A DNA stretch of 51,859 nt from contig JAFSEW010000002.1 in NCBI GenBank assembly GCA_017435525.1, positions 1-51,859 of the forward strand, given 5' to 3'. Position 1 is the first letter of the stretch; every line of letters begins with the position of its first letter. The translations under genes were made by a program, and so were the position numbers. Below are positions 37,301-46,876 of this stretch, in pieces. This stretch comes from Oscillospiraceae bacterium (GTDB lineage: Bacteria; Bacillota; Clostridia; Oscillospirales; Oscillospiraceae). The notes beneath the pieces were generated by a model. It was not told where the DNA came from, did not search any database, and saw only the letters and a list, made by a program, of their open reading frames with translations.

Positions 37301-38393
37301 GTTGTCCCTCCGGAATTTCCGGAATTATCAGGAACTGAGCCTTACCTTTGATCCCGGTGTGAACCTGATCGTGGGCAACAATGCCCAGGGCAAGACCAAT
37401 CTGCTGGAAGCCATCAGCTATCTCGGCTCCGGAAAAAGCTTCCGGGCCCAGAAAAGCAGCGAAATGGTGCGCTTTGGGGCAGACTTTGCGGACTGTGAGG
37501 GAACCGTATTCTCTCAGGAACGGGAACAGCGGCTTCGCTGGGTGATTTTCGGCAGCAGCAGACCCCGGCAGGTATGGCGCAACGGCGCCAAGAAGAAAAC
37601 CGCCGCGGATATTTCCGGTGTATTGCAGACAGTTCTGTTCTGCCCGGAGGACTTGATGGTGCTGAAATCCGGCGCTGCCGCCCGGCGGCGTCTGGGTGAC
37701 CATGCCCTGTGCCAGCTGCGGCCCAATTATGAGGCGGCTCTGGCGGAATACGGAAGAATTTTGGATCAGAAGAGCAGAATTTTAAAAGACCGGTTTGAAA
37801 ATCCCGCAATTGCGGAGATTCTGCCGGAATACGATCTGCGGCTTTGTCAGGTGGGCGCCTTGCTGATTTCCTACCGCGCCCGGTTTTATGAAGGACTGGG
37901 AAAAGCCGCAGCGGTTTACCACGGCCATTTTTCCGGCGGTGCGGAGGATTTCCACCTGGAATACAAGACGGTTTCCACGGTGAAAGATCCTTTCGCGCCT
38001 ATTGCTGTGCTGCAGGATGACCTGATGGCGCATCTGGAAAGCCACCGCAGAGCGGAGCTGGAAACGGCCCAATGCCTCACGGGGCCTCATAAAGATGATT
38101 TTGAAGTGTCCCTTTCCGGCATCAACCTGAAAGCCTACGGTTCTCAGGGTCAGACCCGTACCGCTGCCATCAGTTTGAAACTGGCCCAGCGGCAGCTGAT
38201 GGGCAGAGAATCCGGTGAGATCCCGGTGCTGCTGCTGGATGATGTGCTTTCGGAGCTGGACCCCGGCCGGCAGGACTTTGTGCTGAATCAGATATCCGAA
38301 GGCCAGGTGTTTATCACCTGCTGCGAGCCCGGGCAGTTTACAAAGTTGGGCAAGAATATCGAGATCCGGGCCGGACAGGTCGTGGAAGATTGA
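37287..38393 (+). CDS. recF: DNA replication and repair protein RecF
   Basis: This 368-residue SMC-like ATPase loads RecA at gapped DNA with RecO and RecR. It has LRNFRNYQELSLTFDPGVN and Walker A GNNAQGKTNLLEAI at the N-terminus, the signature GSQGQTRTAAISLKLAQ near residue 290, and Walker B VLLLDDVLSELDPGR. The start overlaps yaaA by 14 bases; gyrB follows after 33 bases. Confidence 0.97.
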   Translation: MNLNELSLRNFRNYQELSLTFDPGVNLIVGNNAQGKTNLLEAISYLGSGKSFRAQKSSEMVRFGADFADCEGTVFSQEREQRLRWVIFGSSRPRQVWRNGAKKKTAADISGVLQTVLFCPEDLMVLKSGAAARRRLGDHALCQLRPNYEAALAEYGRILDQKSRILKDRFENPAIAEILPEYDLRLCQVGALLISYRARFYEGLGKAAAVYHGHFSGGAEDFHLEYKTVSTVKDPFAPIAVLQDDLMAHLESHRRAELETAQCLTGPHKDDFEVSLSGINLKAYGSQGQTRTAAISLKLAQRQLMGRESGEIPVLLLDDVLSELDPGRQDFVLNQISEGQVFITCCEPGQFTKLGKNIEIRAGQVVED

Positions 38394-38426
38394 TTTGACT
38401 TTACCCCTATTAAGGAGATTGAACCC

Positions 38427-40352
38427 ATGTCTGATGAAATGAAAGTAACACAGGAATACGGTGCGGAGCAGATCCAGGTTCTGGAAGGACTGGAAGCTGT
38501 CCGGAAGCGCCCCGGTATGTATATCGGCTCCACTTCCGCCTCTGGCTTGCATCATCTGGTGTATGAGATCGTGGATAATTCCATCGACGAAGCGCTGGCC
38601 GGTTACTGCAAGCACATTACCGTGACCATTAACCCCGGTAACTCTATCACCGTTACCGATGACGGCCGCGGTATTCCTGTAGATATCCAGGCCCAGACCG
38701 GTAAGCCTGCCCTGGAAGTTGTGTTTACCGTGCTGCACGCAGGCGGTAAGTTCGGCGGCGGCGGCTATAAGGTGTCCGGCGGCCTTCACGGTGTCGGTGC
38801 TTCCGTTGTAAACGCCCTGTCCGAAAGCCTTACGGCCAGAGTCTATAAAAACGGCAATATCTACGAAATGAAATTCGCCCGGGGCCACATTACCCAGGAA
38901 ATGAAGATCGTAGGCACCACCGAAAAGACCGGCACCGAAGTGACCTTCCAGCCCGACCCCGAAATGTTTGATACCCTGGTTTATGACTACGCCATTCTCC
39001 ATGAGCGTATGCGGGAGGAAGCATTCCTGAATGCGGGCCTGTCCATTACCATTACCGATGCCCGTGGGGAAACGCCTGTTACCAAGACCATGTGCTACGA
39101 GGGCGGCATCCGGGAGTTTGCCACCTGGTGCAACAAAAATAAGACCCCCCTGCACAATGATGTGATCTACATGAGCGGCATGAAGGGCGACGCTTCTGCG
39201 GAAATCGCCATTCAGTATAACGACGGTTATAATGAATTCATGCTTTCCTTTGCCAATGATGTCCGCACCCCGGAAGGCGGTATGCATGAAACCGGTTTTA
39301 AAACTGCCCTGACCCGTGTGCTGAATAACTACGGCGTCAAGAGTGGCCTGATTAAGGGCGATGACAAGGTCTCCGGCGAAGACTGCCGGGAAGGTATCAC
39401 CGCCATTATCTCCGTGAAGCTGACGGACGCTCAGTTTGAGGGTCAGACCAAGGCAAAGCTGGGCAATGCCTACATCCGCACCCTGGTGGATTCCATCGTT
39501 AACGAGCAGCTGGCTACTTATTTTGAGGAGCATCCCGGCGTGGCCAAGACCATTCTGGAAAAGGCTATGATGGCAAACCGGGCAAGAGAAGCTGCCCGGA
39601 AGGCCAGAGAAAATGCCCGCCGCAAGACCGGTTTGGAATCCGGCGGTATGCCTGACAAGCTGCAGGACTGCAATGAAAAAGATCCCACCCTCTGCGAACT
39701 GTATATCGTCGAGGGTGACTCCGCTGCGGGCTCTGCCATTCAGGGCAGAGACTCCCGGTTCCAGGCAATCCTGGCTATGTGGGGTAAGATGCTGAATGTG
39801 GAAAAGGCCAGAGTGGACAAGGTTTACGGCAACGATAAGCTGAATCCCCTGATCGTAGCGCTGGGCGGCGGCATCGGTGAGGACTTTGACCTGGAAAAGC
39901 TGCGCTATCACAAGGTTGTGATTATGTCCGATGCGGATGTAGACGGCGCCCATATCCGCACATTGCTGCTGACCTTCTTTTTCCGCTATATGCGGCCCCT
40001 GATTGAGCATGGCCATGTATATTCCGCTGTACCCCCTCTGTATAAGCTGAAGCGGGGTAAGACAGAGCGTGTTGCTTACTCTGATGAGCAGCGGGATCTG
40101 GTATCTGCCGAAATGCGGGGCGAGAGCAATGCCAAGGTGGAGATTTCCCGGTTTAAGGGCCTTGGTGAGATGGACCCCCACGAACTGTGGGATACCACCA
40201 TGGACCCCGAAAAGCGTACCCTGCGCCGGATTACCCTGGAAGATGCCCGCCGTGCCGACGAGATTTTCACCGTGCTCATGGGCGAGCAGGTGGAGCCCCG
40301 TAAGGAATGGATCGAGCGTAACGCCAAGTACGCCGTGAATATCGATATCTAA
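38427..40352 (+). CDS. gyrB: DNA gyrase subunit B
   Basis: This 641-residue gyrase B has a GHKL ATPase domain (EIVDNSIDEALAG, VTDDGRGIPVD, GGLHGVGASVVNALS), a transducer and a TOPRIM domain (EGDSAAGS, then DADVDGAHIRTLLLTFFFRYM). The length fits the Gram-positive form. Odd: the usual SAGGSAKQGRD reads SAAGSAIQGRD, and the usual ILPLRGK/ILPLKGK reads ILAMWGK, putting Trp452 at the position of E. coli Lys447. The start follows AAGGAG. It is followed by gyrA after 14 bases. Confidence 0.97.
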   Translation: MSDEMKVTQEYGAEQIQVLEGLEAVRKRPGMYIGSTSASGLHHLVYEIVDNSIDEALAGYCKHITVTINPGNSITVTDDGRGIPVDIQAQTGKPALEVVFTVLHAGGKFGGGGYKVSGGLHGVGASVVNALSESLTARVYKNGNIYEMKFARGHITQEMKIVGTTEKTGTEVTFQPDPEMFDTLVYDYAILHERMREEAFLNAGLSITITDARGETPVTKTMCYEGGIREFATWCNKNKTPLHNDVIYMSGMKGDASAEIAIQYNDGYNEFMLSFANDVRTPEGGMHETGFKTALTRVLNNYGVKSGLIKGDDKVSGEDCREGITAIISVKLTDAQFEGQTKAKLGNAYIRTLVDSIVNEQLATYFEEHPGVAKTILEKAMMANRAREAARKARENARRKTGLESGGMPDKLQDCNEKDPTLCELYIVEGDSAAGSAIQGRDSRFQAILAMWGKMLNVEKARVDKVYGNDKLNPLIVALGGGIGEDFDLEKLRYHKVVIMSDADVDGAHIRTLLLTFFFRYMRPLIEHGHVYSAVPPLYKLKRGKTERVAYSDEQRDLVSAEMRGESNAKVEISRFKGLGEMDPHELWDTTMDPEKRTLRRITLEDARRADEIFTVLMGEQVEPRKEWIERNAKYAVNIDI

Positions 40353-40366
40353 GGAGGTGACGCACT

Positions 40367-42868
40367 TTGGCAAAACACAACCGCGACTATAAGCCTGAGG
40401 ACATTCTGTTCCCTAATCAGGCCATTACCTCTTCCAATCTGGTGGAAGAGATGGAAAAATCCTATATTGAATATGCCATGAGCGTCATCGTTGGCCGTGC
40501 CCTGCCGGATGTCCGTGACGGTCTGAAGCCCGTGCACCGCCGTATCCTCTATACCATGTACGAAAGCGGCCTGACTTCCGACAAGCCTTTCAAGAAGTCT
40601 GCCACCTGTGTCGGTGATGTGCTGGGTAAGTATCATCCCCATGGCGACGCATCTGTTTACGATGCCATGGTTCGTCTGGCTCAGAATTTCTCCATGCGCT
40701 ATGTGCTGGTGGATGGCCACGGTAACTTCGGCTCCGTGGATGGCGATCCCGCCGCTGCCTACCGTTACACTGAAGCCCGGCTTTCCAAGCTTTCCAACGA
40801 AATGCTCCGGGATATCGAAAAGGATACCGTCAACTGGGACCCTAACTTCGACGAATCCCGGAAAGAGCCCCGGGTGCTGCCCAGCCGGTTTCCCAATCTG
40901 CTGGTAAACGGATCTTCCGGTATCGCTGTGGGTATGGCTACCAATATTCCGCCCCACAACCTGACGGAAGTGATCAATGCCTGCGTCTGCGTGCTGGATG
41001 ACAGCGAAGCAAGCTTGCCGGATCTGATGGAGCATATCTCCGGCCCCGATTTCCCCACCGGCGGCATTATCATGGGCCGCAGCGGTATCCGGGCTGCCTA
41101 CGCCACCGGCCGCGGCAAGATCGTTGTCCGTGCTAGAACCGAATTTGAAGAATTCGCCAAGGACCGGGTGCGCATCATTGTTTCCGAGCTTCCCTATCAG
41201 GTAAATAAGCGCCAGCTGATTAAGAATATCGCCGAGCAGGTGAAGGATAAGAAGCTGGAAGGCATTTCCGACCTCCGTGACGAGACTGACCGCAACGGTA
41301 TGCGTATGGTCATCGAGCTGAAGAAGGATGCCAATCCCCAGGTGGTGCTGAATAACCTCTTTAAGCAGACTGCTCTGCAGTCCAGCTTCGGCATTATTAT
41401 GCTGGCCCTGGTGGATGACCAGAAGCAGCCCAGAATTCTGTCCCTGCGGCAGATTCTGGATGAATATCTTACCTTCCAGATGGAAGTGCTGACCCGCCGT
41501 ACCCAGTATGACCTGCGTAAGGCAAGAGAGCGTGCCCACCTGTTGGAGGGTCTGCTGATCGCCCAGGATAATATCGACGAAGTGATCCATATTATCCGCT
41601 CTGCCTATGACGATGCCAAGGAGCGTCTGTGTGAGCGGTTCGGTCTGGACGATGTGCAGGCTCAGGCAATTTTGGATATGCGCCTGAAGGCTCTCCAGGG
41701 TCTGGACAGAGAAAAGCTGCAGAATGAATACGATGAGCTGCAGCAGCGCATTGCCTATTACCTGGAACTGCTCTCTGACGAAACCAAGCTCAAGGGCGTT
41801 CTGCGGGAAGAGCTCATCGCCATCCGGGATAAGTTCGGCGATGACCGCAAGACCGAGATCCAGGATGTGGAGGATGAGATCGACATTGAAGACCTCATCG
41901 AAGAGGAGACTTGCGCCTTTACCATTTCCAACCAGGGCTATGTGAAGCGGATGCCCGTGGATACCTACCGTACCCAGAGTAGAGGCGGCCGTGGTGTCAA
42001 TGCCCAGAACCTGAAGGAAGAGGACTTTGTGAAGAGCCTGTATGTGGCTTCCACCCACGATCATCTGCTGTTCTTTACGGATAAGGGCCGGGTACATCAC
42101 CGGAAGGGCTATCAGATTCCCGAAGCCGGCAGAACCGCCAGAGGCACTGCCATTGTCAATGTGCTGCCCCTGATGCCTGATGAATCTGTCACCGCCCTGG
42201 TGGTGACCAGAGAATTCCACGAAAATGAGTATCTGATGATGGTAACCCGGAAGGGTACTGTCAAGCGCATCCCCTTCATCGCGCTCAGCACCAACCGCAA
42301 GACCGGTATCCGGGCCATTACCCTGGATGAGGACGATCAGCTGGTGAATGTGATCCGCACCGAGGGCGATGACCGGATTCTCATTGCCACCGCTCAGGGT
42401 ATGGCTATCTGCTTCCATGAAAACGATGTGCGTCCCATGGGTCGTGACGCTGCGGGCGTTCGCGGTATTCAGCTGGTGGGCGAGGACTATGTTGTGGGTG
42501 CGGAAAAGGCAGAAGAGGGCAAGACTCTGCTGACTGTCACCCAGAACGGTTACGGCAAGCGTACCGAGCTTTCCGAGTACCTGCGTACCGGTCCCAACGG
42601 GGAGAAGATCCCCCAGAGCCGCGGCGGTAAGGGCCTGAAGAACTACAACATTACTCCCAAGACCGGTATCGTGGCCGGCTGCCGTGTGGTCAGCGAGACA
42701 GATGATGTGATGCTGATTGAAAACGGCGGCGTGATTATTCGGGTCCGGGCGGCGGATATCAATATCTATAAGCGCGATGTCCAGGGCGTTATCATTATGC
42801 GCATCGAAGAGGGCAATGCCCTGGTGAGCATGGAGCGCATCAGCCCCGAAGAGGAGCCGGAAGCATGA
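40367..42868 (+). CDS. gyrA: DNA gyrase subunit A
   Basis: This 833-residue protein has the breakage-reunion domain with catalytic Tyr134 ([11 protein letters not shown]) and a C-terminal beta-pinwheel DNA-wrapping domain with a GyrA-box-like segment ([12 protein letters not shown]). It starts with TTG at 40367 behind AAGGAGGTGA (40351-40360). In the quinolone-binding region the sequence is [10 protein letters not shown], so Ala95 occupies the position of E. coli Ser83. The 3' end overlaps rnhA as ATGA. Confidence 0.97.
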   Translation: MAKHNRDYKPEDILFPNQAITSSNLVEEMEKSYIEYAMSVIVGRALPDVRDGLKPVHRRILYTMYESGLTSDKPFKKSATCVGDVLGKYHPHGDASVYDAMVRLAQNFSMRYVLVDGHGNFGSVDGDPAAAYRYTEARLSKLSNEMLRDIEKDTVNWDPNFDESRKEPRVLPSRFPNLLVNGSSGIAVGMATNIPPHNLTEVINACVCVLDDSEASLPDLMEHISGPDFPTGGIIMGRSGIRAAYATGRGKIVVRARTEFEEFAKDRVRIIVSELPYQVNKRQLIKNIAEQVKDKKLEGISDLRDETDRNGMRMVIELKKDANPQVVLNNLFKQTALQSSFGIIMLALVDDQKQPRILSLRQILDEYLTFQMEVLTRRTQYDLRKARERAHLLEGLLIAQDNIDEVIHIIRSAYDDAKERLCERFGLDDVQAQAILDMRLKALQGLDREKLQNEYDELQQRIAYYLELLSDETKLKGVLREELIAIRDKFGDDRKTEIQDVEDEIDIEDLIEEETCAFTISNQGYVKRMPVDTYRTQSRGGRGVNAQNLKEEDFVKSLYVASTHDHLLFFTDKGRVHHRKGYQIPEAGRTARGTAIVNVLPLMPDESVTALVVTREFHENEYLMMVTRKGTVKRIPFIALSTNRKTGIRAITLDEDDQLVNVIRTEGDDRILIATAQGMAICFHENDVRPMGRDAAGVRGIQLVGEDYVVGAEKAEEGKTLLTVTQNGYGKRTELSEYLRTGPNGEKIPQSRGGKGLKNYNITPKTGIVAGCRVVSETDDVMLIENGGVIIRVRAADINIYKRDVQGVIIMRIEEGNALVSMERISPEEEPEA

Positions 42869-43311
42869 GGACGGTGACCCTCTATACCGATGGCGCTTGC
42901 TCCGGCAATCCCGGCCCCGGTGGCTGGGGTGCCATCCTGGAATACATGGGCCATGAAAAAGAACTGTCCGGCGGTGAGGAAACCACCACCAACAACCGGA
43001 TGGAACTGACAGCGGTGATTCAGGGCTTGCAGGCCCTGAAAGAACCCTGCATTGTAGAGCTGTATTCCGACAGTAAGTATGTCATTGATGCCCTGGAAAA
43101 GGGCTGGGCCTGGGGCTGGAAGAAAAAGGGCTGGATCAAGTCGGATAAGAAGCCTGCCCTGAACCCGGATCTTTGGGAAGTGCTTCTGAGCCTGACCCAA
43201 AAGCATGAACTGCACTACCATTGGGTGAAGGGCCATGCGGACAATCCTAAGAACAACCGCTGCGATGAATTGGCAGTGGCCCAGTGGAAGCGGATCAAGG
43301 GAGAGCTTTGA
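42865..43311 (+). CDS. rnhA: Ribonuclease HI
   Basis: This 148-residue RNase H1 removes RNA from RNA-DNA hybrids. Catalytic residues are visible: Asp in [16 protein letters not shown], Glu in [10 protein letters not shown], Asp in [11 protein letters not shown], and late His/Asp in [17 protein letters not shown]. It overlaps the gyrA stop by 4 bases, an uncommon place for rnhA. The RemB-like gene starts 1 base after its stop. Confidence 0.95.
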   Translation: MRTVTLYTDGACSGNPGPGGWGAILEYMGHEKELSGGEETTTNNRMELTAVIQGLQALKEPCIVELYSDSKYVIDALEKGWAWGWKKKGWIKSDKKPALNPDLWEVLLSLTQKHELHYHWVKGHADNPKNNRCDELAVAQWKRIKGEL

Positions 43312-43312
43312 T

Positions 43313-43555
43313 ATGTATCTTTCCATCGGCAACGATATGGCGGTGCGGCAGTCTTCCATCATCGGTATTTTCGATATGGACAATACCAGCACTTCCAAAC
43401 GCACCAAGCTGTTTTTGGAAAAAGCGGAAAAAATGGGGCAGGTGGTTCCCTGCGATGATCTGCCCAAGTCCTATATTCTCACGGCAGAATACGGCCTTAC
43501 CCGAATTTACCTGACTTCTTTAAGTATCCAGACATTGGAAAAGCGGCTGAAATGA
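43313..43555 (+). CDS. RemB/YaaB-like protein (DUF370)
   Basis: This 80-residue protein resembles Bacillus YaaB (RemB), the small DUF370 protein normally encoded between recF and gyrB: MYLSIGNDMAVRQSSIIGIFDMD, LPKSYILT and IYLTSLSIQTLEKR align with it. RemA/RemB act on extracellular matrix genes in Bacillus; the role here is unknown. The family start is at ATG 43313. Here the gene sits after rnhA instead of before gyrB. Confidence 0.82.
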   Translation: MYLSIGNDMAVRQSSIIGIFDMDNTSTSKRTKLFLEKAEKMGQVVPCDDLPKSYILTAEYGLTRIYLTSLSIQTLEKRLK

Positions 43556-43562
43556 GGGAATT

Positions 43563-44351
43563 ATGAAAAACTTGCTTTGCATCGATGTGTTTGAAGGTAT
43601 CGACTACGACCGGCTGTTTTACATGGCAAAGGACATCGGCTTTGACGGATTATTCTCCGGGGAAATTCACGGCGATGATTTTGAATCCATGAAGCGGGTG
43701 AGAAGAATCGCCAATGAGACGGGGCTTCTGTATGAATTTTCCCATTCCAAAATTCCCGGCTGCATGGAGCTTTGGCGGAATAGCGGCGGCGGTGCAGACT
43801 ATGTAAAACTGCTCAAACGCAATATTGATAACTGCGCCCGGCTGGAAATTCCGATTCTGGTAGTCCACTGTCAGCCGGAATACCAGACGGAGCCGGATAT
43901 GGCTCTGGGACTTTCTTATTTGGAGCCGGTGGTGCGCTATGCGGAGGATGCCGGGGTGAAGATCGCCTTTGAGAATATCGACCATCCCCAGTGTCTGCTG
44001 CAGACCATGGCCCATTTTACGGATTCTCATGTGGGCTTCTGCTATGACGCGGGCCATGAGGCCTGCCGTGGCTACGGCTATGAATTCCTGCCCCTGGTGG
44101 GTGACCGGCTGATCTGCACCCATATCCATGACAATGATATGGTGGATGACCTGCACCTGATCCCCTTTGACGGCAAGATCGACTGGCAGCGGGTCACGCG
44201 GCAGCTGAAAGACTGCCACTACGAAGGCCCCCTGACTTTGGAGCTGCGCTACGGCAAGTTCTATGAAGGCGTACCGGAAACGGAATTCCTGCAAAAGAGC
44301 TTTGATGCAGTTAAGTGCCTGCGGGAAATGATGAATGGAAAAGAGGTATAA
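43563..44351 (+). CDS. Sugar phosphate isomerase/epimerase family protein (TIM barrel)
   Basis: This 262-residue protein has the AP-endonuclease-2-like TIM barrel of sugar isomerases/epimerases: ILVVHCQPEY, KIAFENIDH (metal Glu), VGFCYDAGHEACRG (metal Asp/His), ICTHIHDNDMVDDLHLIPFDGKIDW and LTLELRYG. Substrate is unknown. It starts behind GAGGGAA 8 bases after the RemB-like gene, so it belongs to the gyrase transcript. Confidence 0.85.
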   Translation: MKNLLCIDVFEGIDYDRLFYMAKDIGFDGLFSGEIHGDDFESMKRVRRIANETGLLYEFSHSKIPGCMELWRNSGGGADYVKLLKRNIDNCARLEIPILVVHCQPEYQTEPDMALGLSYLEPVVRYAEDAGVKIAFENIDHPQCLLQTMAHFTDSHVGFCYDAGHEACRGYGYEFLPLVGDRLICTHIHDNDMVDDLHLIPFDGKIDWQRVTRQLKDCHYEGPLTLELRYGKFYEGVPETEFLQKSFDAVKCLREMMNGKEV

Positions 44352-44353
44352 TT

Positions 44354-44698
44354 ATGGAAAGAAAATATCCTGTAAAGTATTTTTGTATGTTTGTGCTTAC
44401 AAATTTTCTATTTCACTATTTCTACTTATTTGTTCCAGGTGTGATTCTGTGCATTATTGGAATATGGTCAAAGCCTTGTCTTGCTGCAGGTTTGGCAATT
44501 CTTATATTGGACTTGATACTGTCTGTCATAGAGCAGCTTAAACTTCGCAGAGCCGCGGTTTCAAAAAGTGACAGTCCGGAATTTAACAAAATTATGGATG
44601 CCTTTTGTTCCCCGGGGGGATTGCATGCTACTGGAGAAGTTCTGGAAGAGATGCTGAAAAATGCGCCTGTTGTTGAAGACAGTGAGAAAAATCAATAA
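44354..44698 (+). CDS. Small membrane protein of unknown function
   Basis: This 114-residue protein has two membrane helices (about residues 9-35 and 40-62) and a soluble tail with SDSPEFNKIMDAF...EEMLKNAPV. I do not recognise a family. It starts behind AAGAGG, 2 bases after the isomerase stop. Its coding sequence is noticeably more AT-rich than the genes around it. It ends at a bidirectional terminator. Confidence 0.6.
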   Translation: MERKYPVKYFCMFVLTNFLFHYFYLFVPGVILCIIGIWSKPCLAAGLAILILDLILSVIEQLKLRRAAVSKSDSPEFNKIMDAFCSPGGLHATGEVLEEMLKNAPVVEDSEKNQ

Positions 44699-44701
44699 AA
44701 A

Positions 44702-44733
44702 GAAACCGCGACCGGTCAGGTCGCGGTTTCTTT
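44702..44733. terminator. Bidirectional terminator between the origin operon and rqcH
   Basis: A perfect 12-base stem GAAACCGCGACC / GGTCGCGGTTTC (44702-44713 with 44719-44730) has A and T runs outside. The loop GGTCA contains the rqcH stop (complement TGA). Confidence 0.92.
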
Positions 44734-46476
44734 ATGTTCTGCGTTTAATGCATCCACTACAATGTCAGGGTAAGGATTGACAATGACGGTGTTGTAGGTG
44801 TGATAGATTACCATGCCGGGCTTGGCGCCGCTGATTTTTTTCACCTGCTTTACCGGGGTCACATCCACGGGAATATTCTGGCCGCCGGTGGTTTCTGCGT
44901 AGTGGGCTGCCAGCTGAGCCGCCTGGGTGATGGTGTCATCCGGGGGCTTGGTGCCGCCGCAGGAGATGATTACATGGCTGCCGTGGACTTTCTGGGCGTG
45001 GAGCCAGATGTCGTCCTTTCTTGCCAGCTTGAAGGTCAATTCATCGTTCTGCCGGTTGTTCCGGCCTACATAGATGGGATATCCGTCGGTGGATTCAAAG
45101 CGCATGGGCGAAAGTTTCCCCTGGCGCACGCGCTTTTTGGCGCTGTCCAGCCGGACATAGCCCCCGGTGTGAAGCTCCTGGCGAATTTCTTCGATCTCCT
45201 GCTCCGTCTGCGCCCGGTTCAACTCATCCTGGACACTCTGCAGATATTGCAGCTCTTCCCGGCCCAGTTCCATCTGGCGGGTCAACTCCTTTTCCGCATT
45301 CTTCATGCGGGTATAGTCCTTATAGAACTTGGAGGCATTCTGCTGGGGAGAGAGAATGGGGGAGATGGGAATCTGGATGACCGGCATTTCCTCATCATAG
45401 AAATCTTCCGCTTCCAGAATTGTCTGGCCCTTAATGATCTTGTGGATATTGGCGGTGACAATATCGCCCAGCTGACGCAGTCGCTCCCGGTCATAGGTGG
45501 CGGAGAGTTCCTTTTCCTGAATAGCCAGCTTGCGCTGGATGCGCTGGCAGAGATTGCTGACGGTTTTCCGCAGGGCCTGGCTCTTTTGGCGCATGGCGTC
45601 CTTGCGGTCTTTCAGGATATAGTAGCTGTCCAGAAGGGCAGTGAAGGATTCCGATTCTTTACAGCTGCCGTATTCCCGGATAGGGCAGAAGGCAAACTGT
45701 TTGGGAGTGCCGTCCGGGGCGGCATAGAACCAGGGCTTGGGATGCTGCAGATGCTCCCGGAAAAACAGATACAGCTTTTCTCCCACGGTATCCGCATCCA
45801 ACGCATCCACCCGGGCATCGGTGCTGCCTGCAGCAAAAAGAGCCGCTTCCCGGCAAACCAGAGGGGACAGGCCACCCAGAGAATCCATCAGCCGGTCAGA
45901 AAGCACATCCGCGCCGGGATTCTTTATAAGATTGACATAATCACAAATTTCGAAGTTTACGGGATTGGCTTTGGCCACATCCTCCGGCTCCTGATACTTT
46001 AAGCCCGGCAGCGCGGGGCGTTTGCTGGTTTCGTCCAGACCAATACGGCGCAGGCAATCGATGATCCGCCCCTCGGGGTCCAGCAGATACAAATTACAGG
46101 TGCGGCCCATCAGCTCCGCCACCAGCCGCTTCTGCACGGGATAGCCCATTTCATCGGTGCAGTCAAAATAGAAGGTAGCGGCACGCTCCATAGGAGGCTG
46201 GGTGATCTTTGCCAGCCGTGCGCCGGACAGATGCTTACGCAGCAGCATGCAGAACATGGGAGGCTCCGCAGGATTTTCCGGGCTGGCGGTGGTCAGATGC
46301 AGCCGGGGCGCAGCGGGGTTGGGGGCAAAGAGAAGCTTTTCTCTGCCACCTTCGCAGCGCAGCAGCATCAACACCGTATCCCGGCTGGGCTGGTGGATCT
46401 TTTCCACCCGGGCGCCGGTGGCTGTACTCCGGATCTCATCCAGTACCGCAGAAAGAAAAAATGCGTCAAATGCCAT
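44716..46476 (-). CDS. rqcH: Ribosome quality-control NFACT protein RqcH
   Basis: This 586-residue NFACT-family protein (often named FbpA, fibronectin-binding) recruits tRNA-Ala to stalled 50S subunits to add alanine tails. It has the NFACT-N domain (MAFDAFFLSAVLDEIR...), a central helical coiled-coil region and the NFACT-R domain (VGRNNRQNDELTFKLARKDDIWLHAQKVHGSHVII). ATG 46476 follows AAAGGA and matches the family start. It overlaps the mini-RNase III gene by 11 bases. The last codons lie in the terminator stem. Confidence 0.93.
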   Translation of the reverse strand: MAFDAFFLSAVLDEIRSTATGARVEKIHQPSRDTVLMLLRCEGGREKLLFAPNPAAPRLHLTTASPENPAEPPMFCMLLRKHLSGARLAKITQPPMERAATFYFDCTDEMGYPVQKRLVAELMGRTCNLYLLDPEGRIIDCLRRIGLDETSKRPALPGLKYQEPEDVAKANPVNFEICDYVNLIKNPGADVLSDRLMDSLGGLSPLVCREAALFAAGSTDARVDALDADTVGEKLYLFFREHLQHPKPWFYAAPDGTPKQFAFCPIREYGSCKESESFTALLDSYYILKDRKDAMRQKSQALRKTVSNLCQRIQRKLAIQEKELSATYDRERLRQLGDIVTANIHKIIKGQTILEAEDFYDEEMPVIQIPISPILSPQQNASKFYKDYTRMKNAEKELTRQMELGREELQYLQSVQDELNRAQTEQEIEEIRQELHTGGYVRLDSAKKRVRQGKLSPMRFESTDGYPIYVGRNNRQNDELTFKLARKDDIWLHAQKVHGSHVIISCGGTKPPDDTITQAAQLAAHYAETTGGQNIPVDVTPVKQVKKISGAKPGMVIYHTYNTVIVNPYPDIVVDALNAEHKETAT

Positions 46477-46876
46477 GGATTTCCATTCCTTTCCGGAATA
46501 ATTCGTTGAGCCGCTCTTTCCGGCCATAGAGATACAATGCCCCAAACAGGGTTTCCAGGCCGGTGGCCATGGCGTATTCCTTGGGGGTAGCGGATTTGGG
46601 CGCGGCATGGGTGTGGGAGTTCTTGCCCCGGCGATAGTAGGCGGCTTCTTCTTCCGTGAGGATGGGAAGAATACGCTCCGCAAACTTGGCCTGGGCAGGG
46701 GCTTTCACAAGATTGATGGCATCCTTGTGGAAATTTTTGACGGTGTGATCGCCCGCGGTGCACAGGTAGCTGCGCACCATCAGTTCAAACACGCCGTCAC
46801 CCACATGGGCCAGGCCCAGATTGGAAATGGCGTCCACCTGGGCTTTGGTAAAATTCAGTTCGAAATAGTTTTCCAT
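46466..46876 (-). CDS. mrnC: Mini-ribonuclease III
   Basis: This 136-residue protein is a lone RNase III catalytic domain without the double-stranded RNA-binding domain. The conserved stretches are LGLAHVGDGVFELMVRSYL (with catalytic Asp), YYRRGKNSHTHAAPKSATPKEYAMATGLETLFGALYLYGR (with late acidic Glu). It matures 23S rRNA in Bacillus. It overlaps both neighbours, 22 bases with the transporter gene and 11 with rqcH, so the three are co-translated. Confidence 0.93.
   Translation of the reverse strand: MENYFELNFTKAQVDAISNLGLAHVGDGVFELMVRSYLCTAGDHTVKNFHKDAINLVKAPAQAKFAERILPILTEEEAAYYRRGKNSHTHAAPKSATPKEYAMATGLETLFGALYLYGRKERLNELFRKGMEIHGI

Noticed and set aside
37782-40373. An open frame of 863 codons on the minus strand opposite gyrB.
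   Set aside because: It is antisense to an unmistakable gyrB, has no ribosome site and no recognisable domain; it arises from the strong third-position C/T bias of the coding strand. The same applies to the long antisense frames opposite dnaK (10301-11866), gyrA (40349-42418) and dnaJ (12152-13909).
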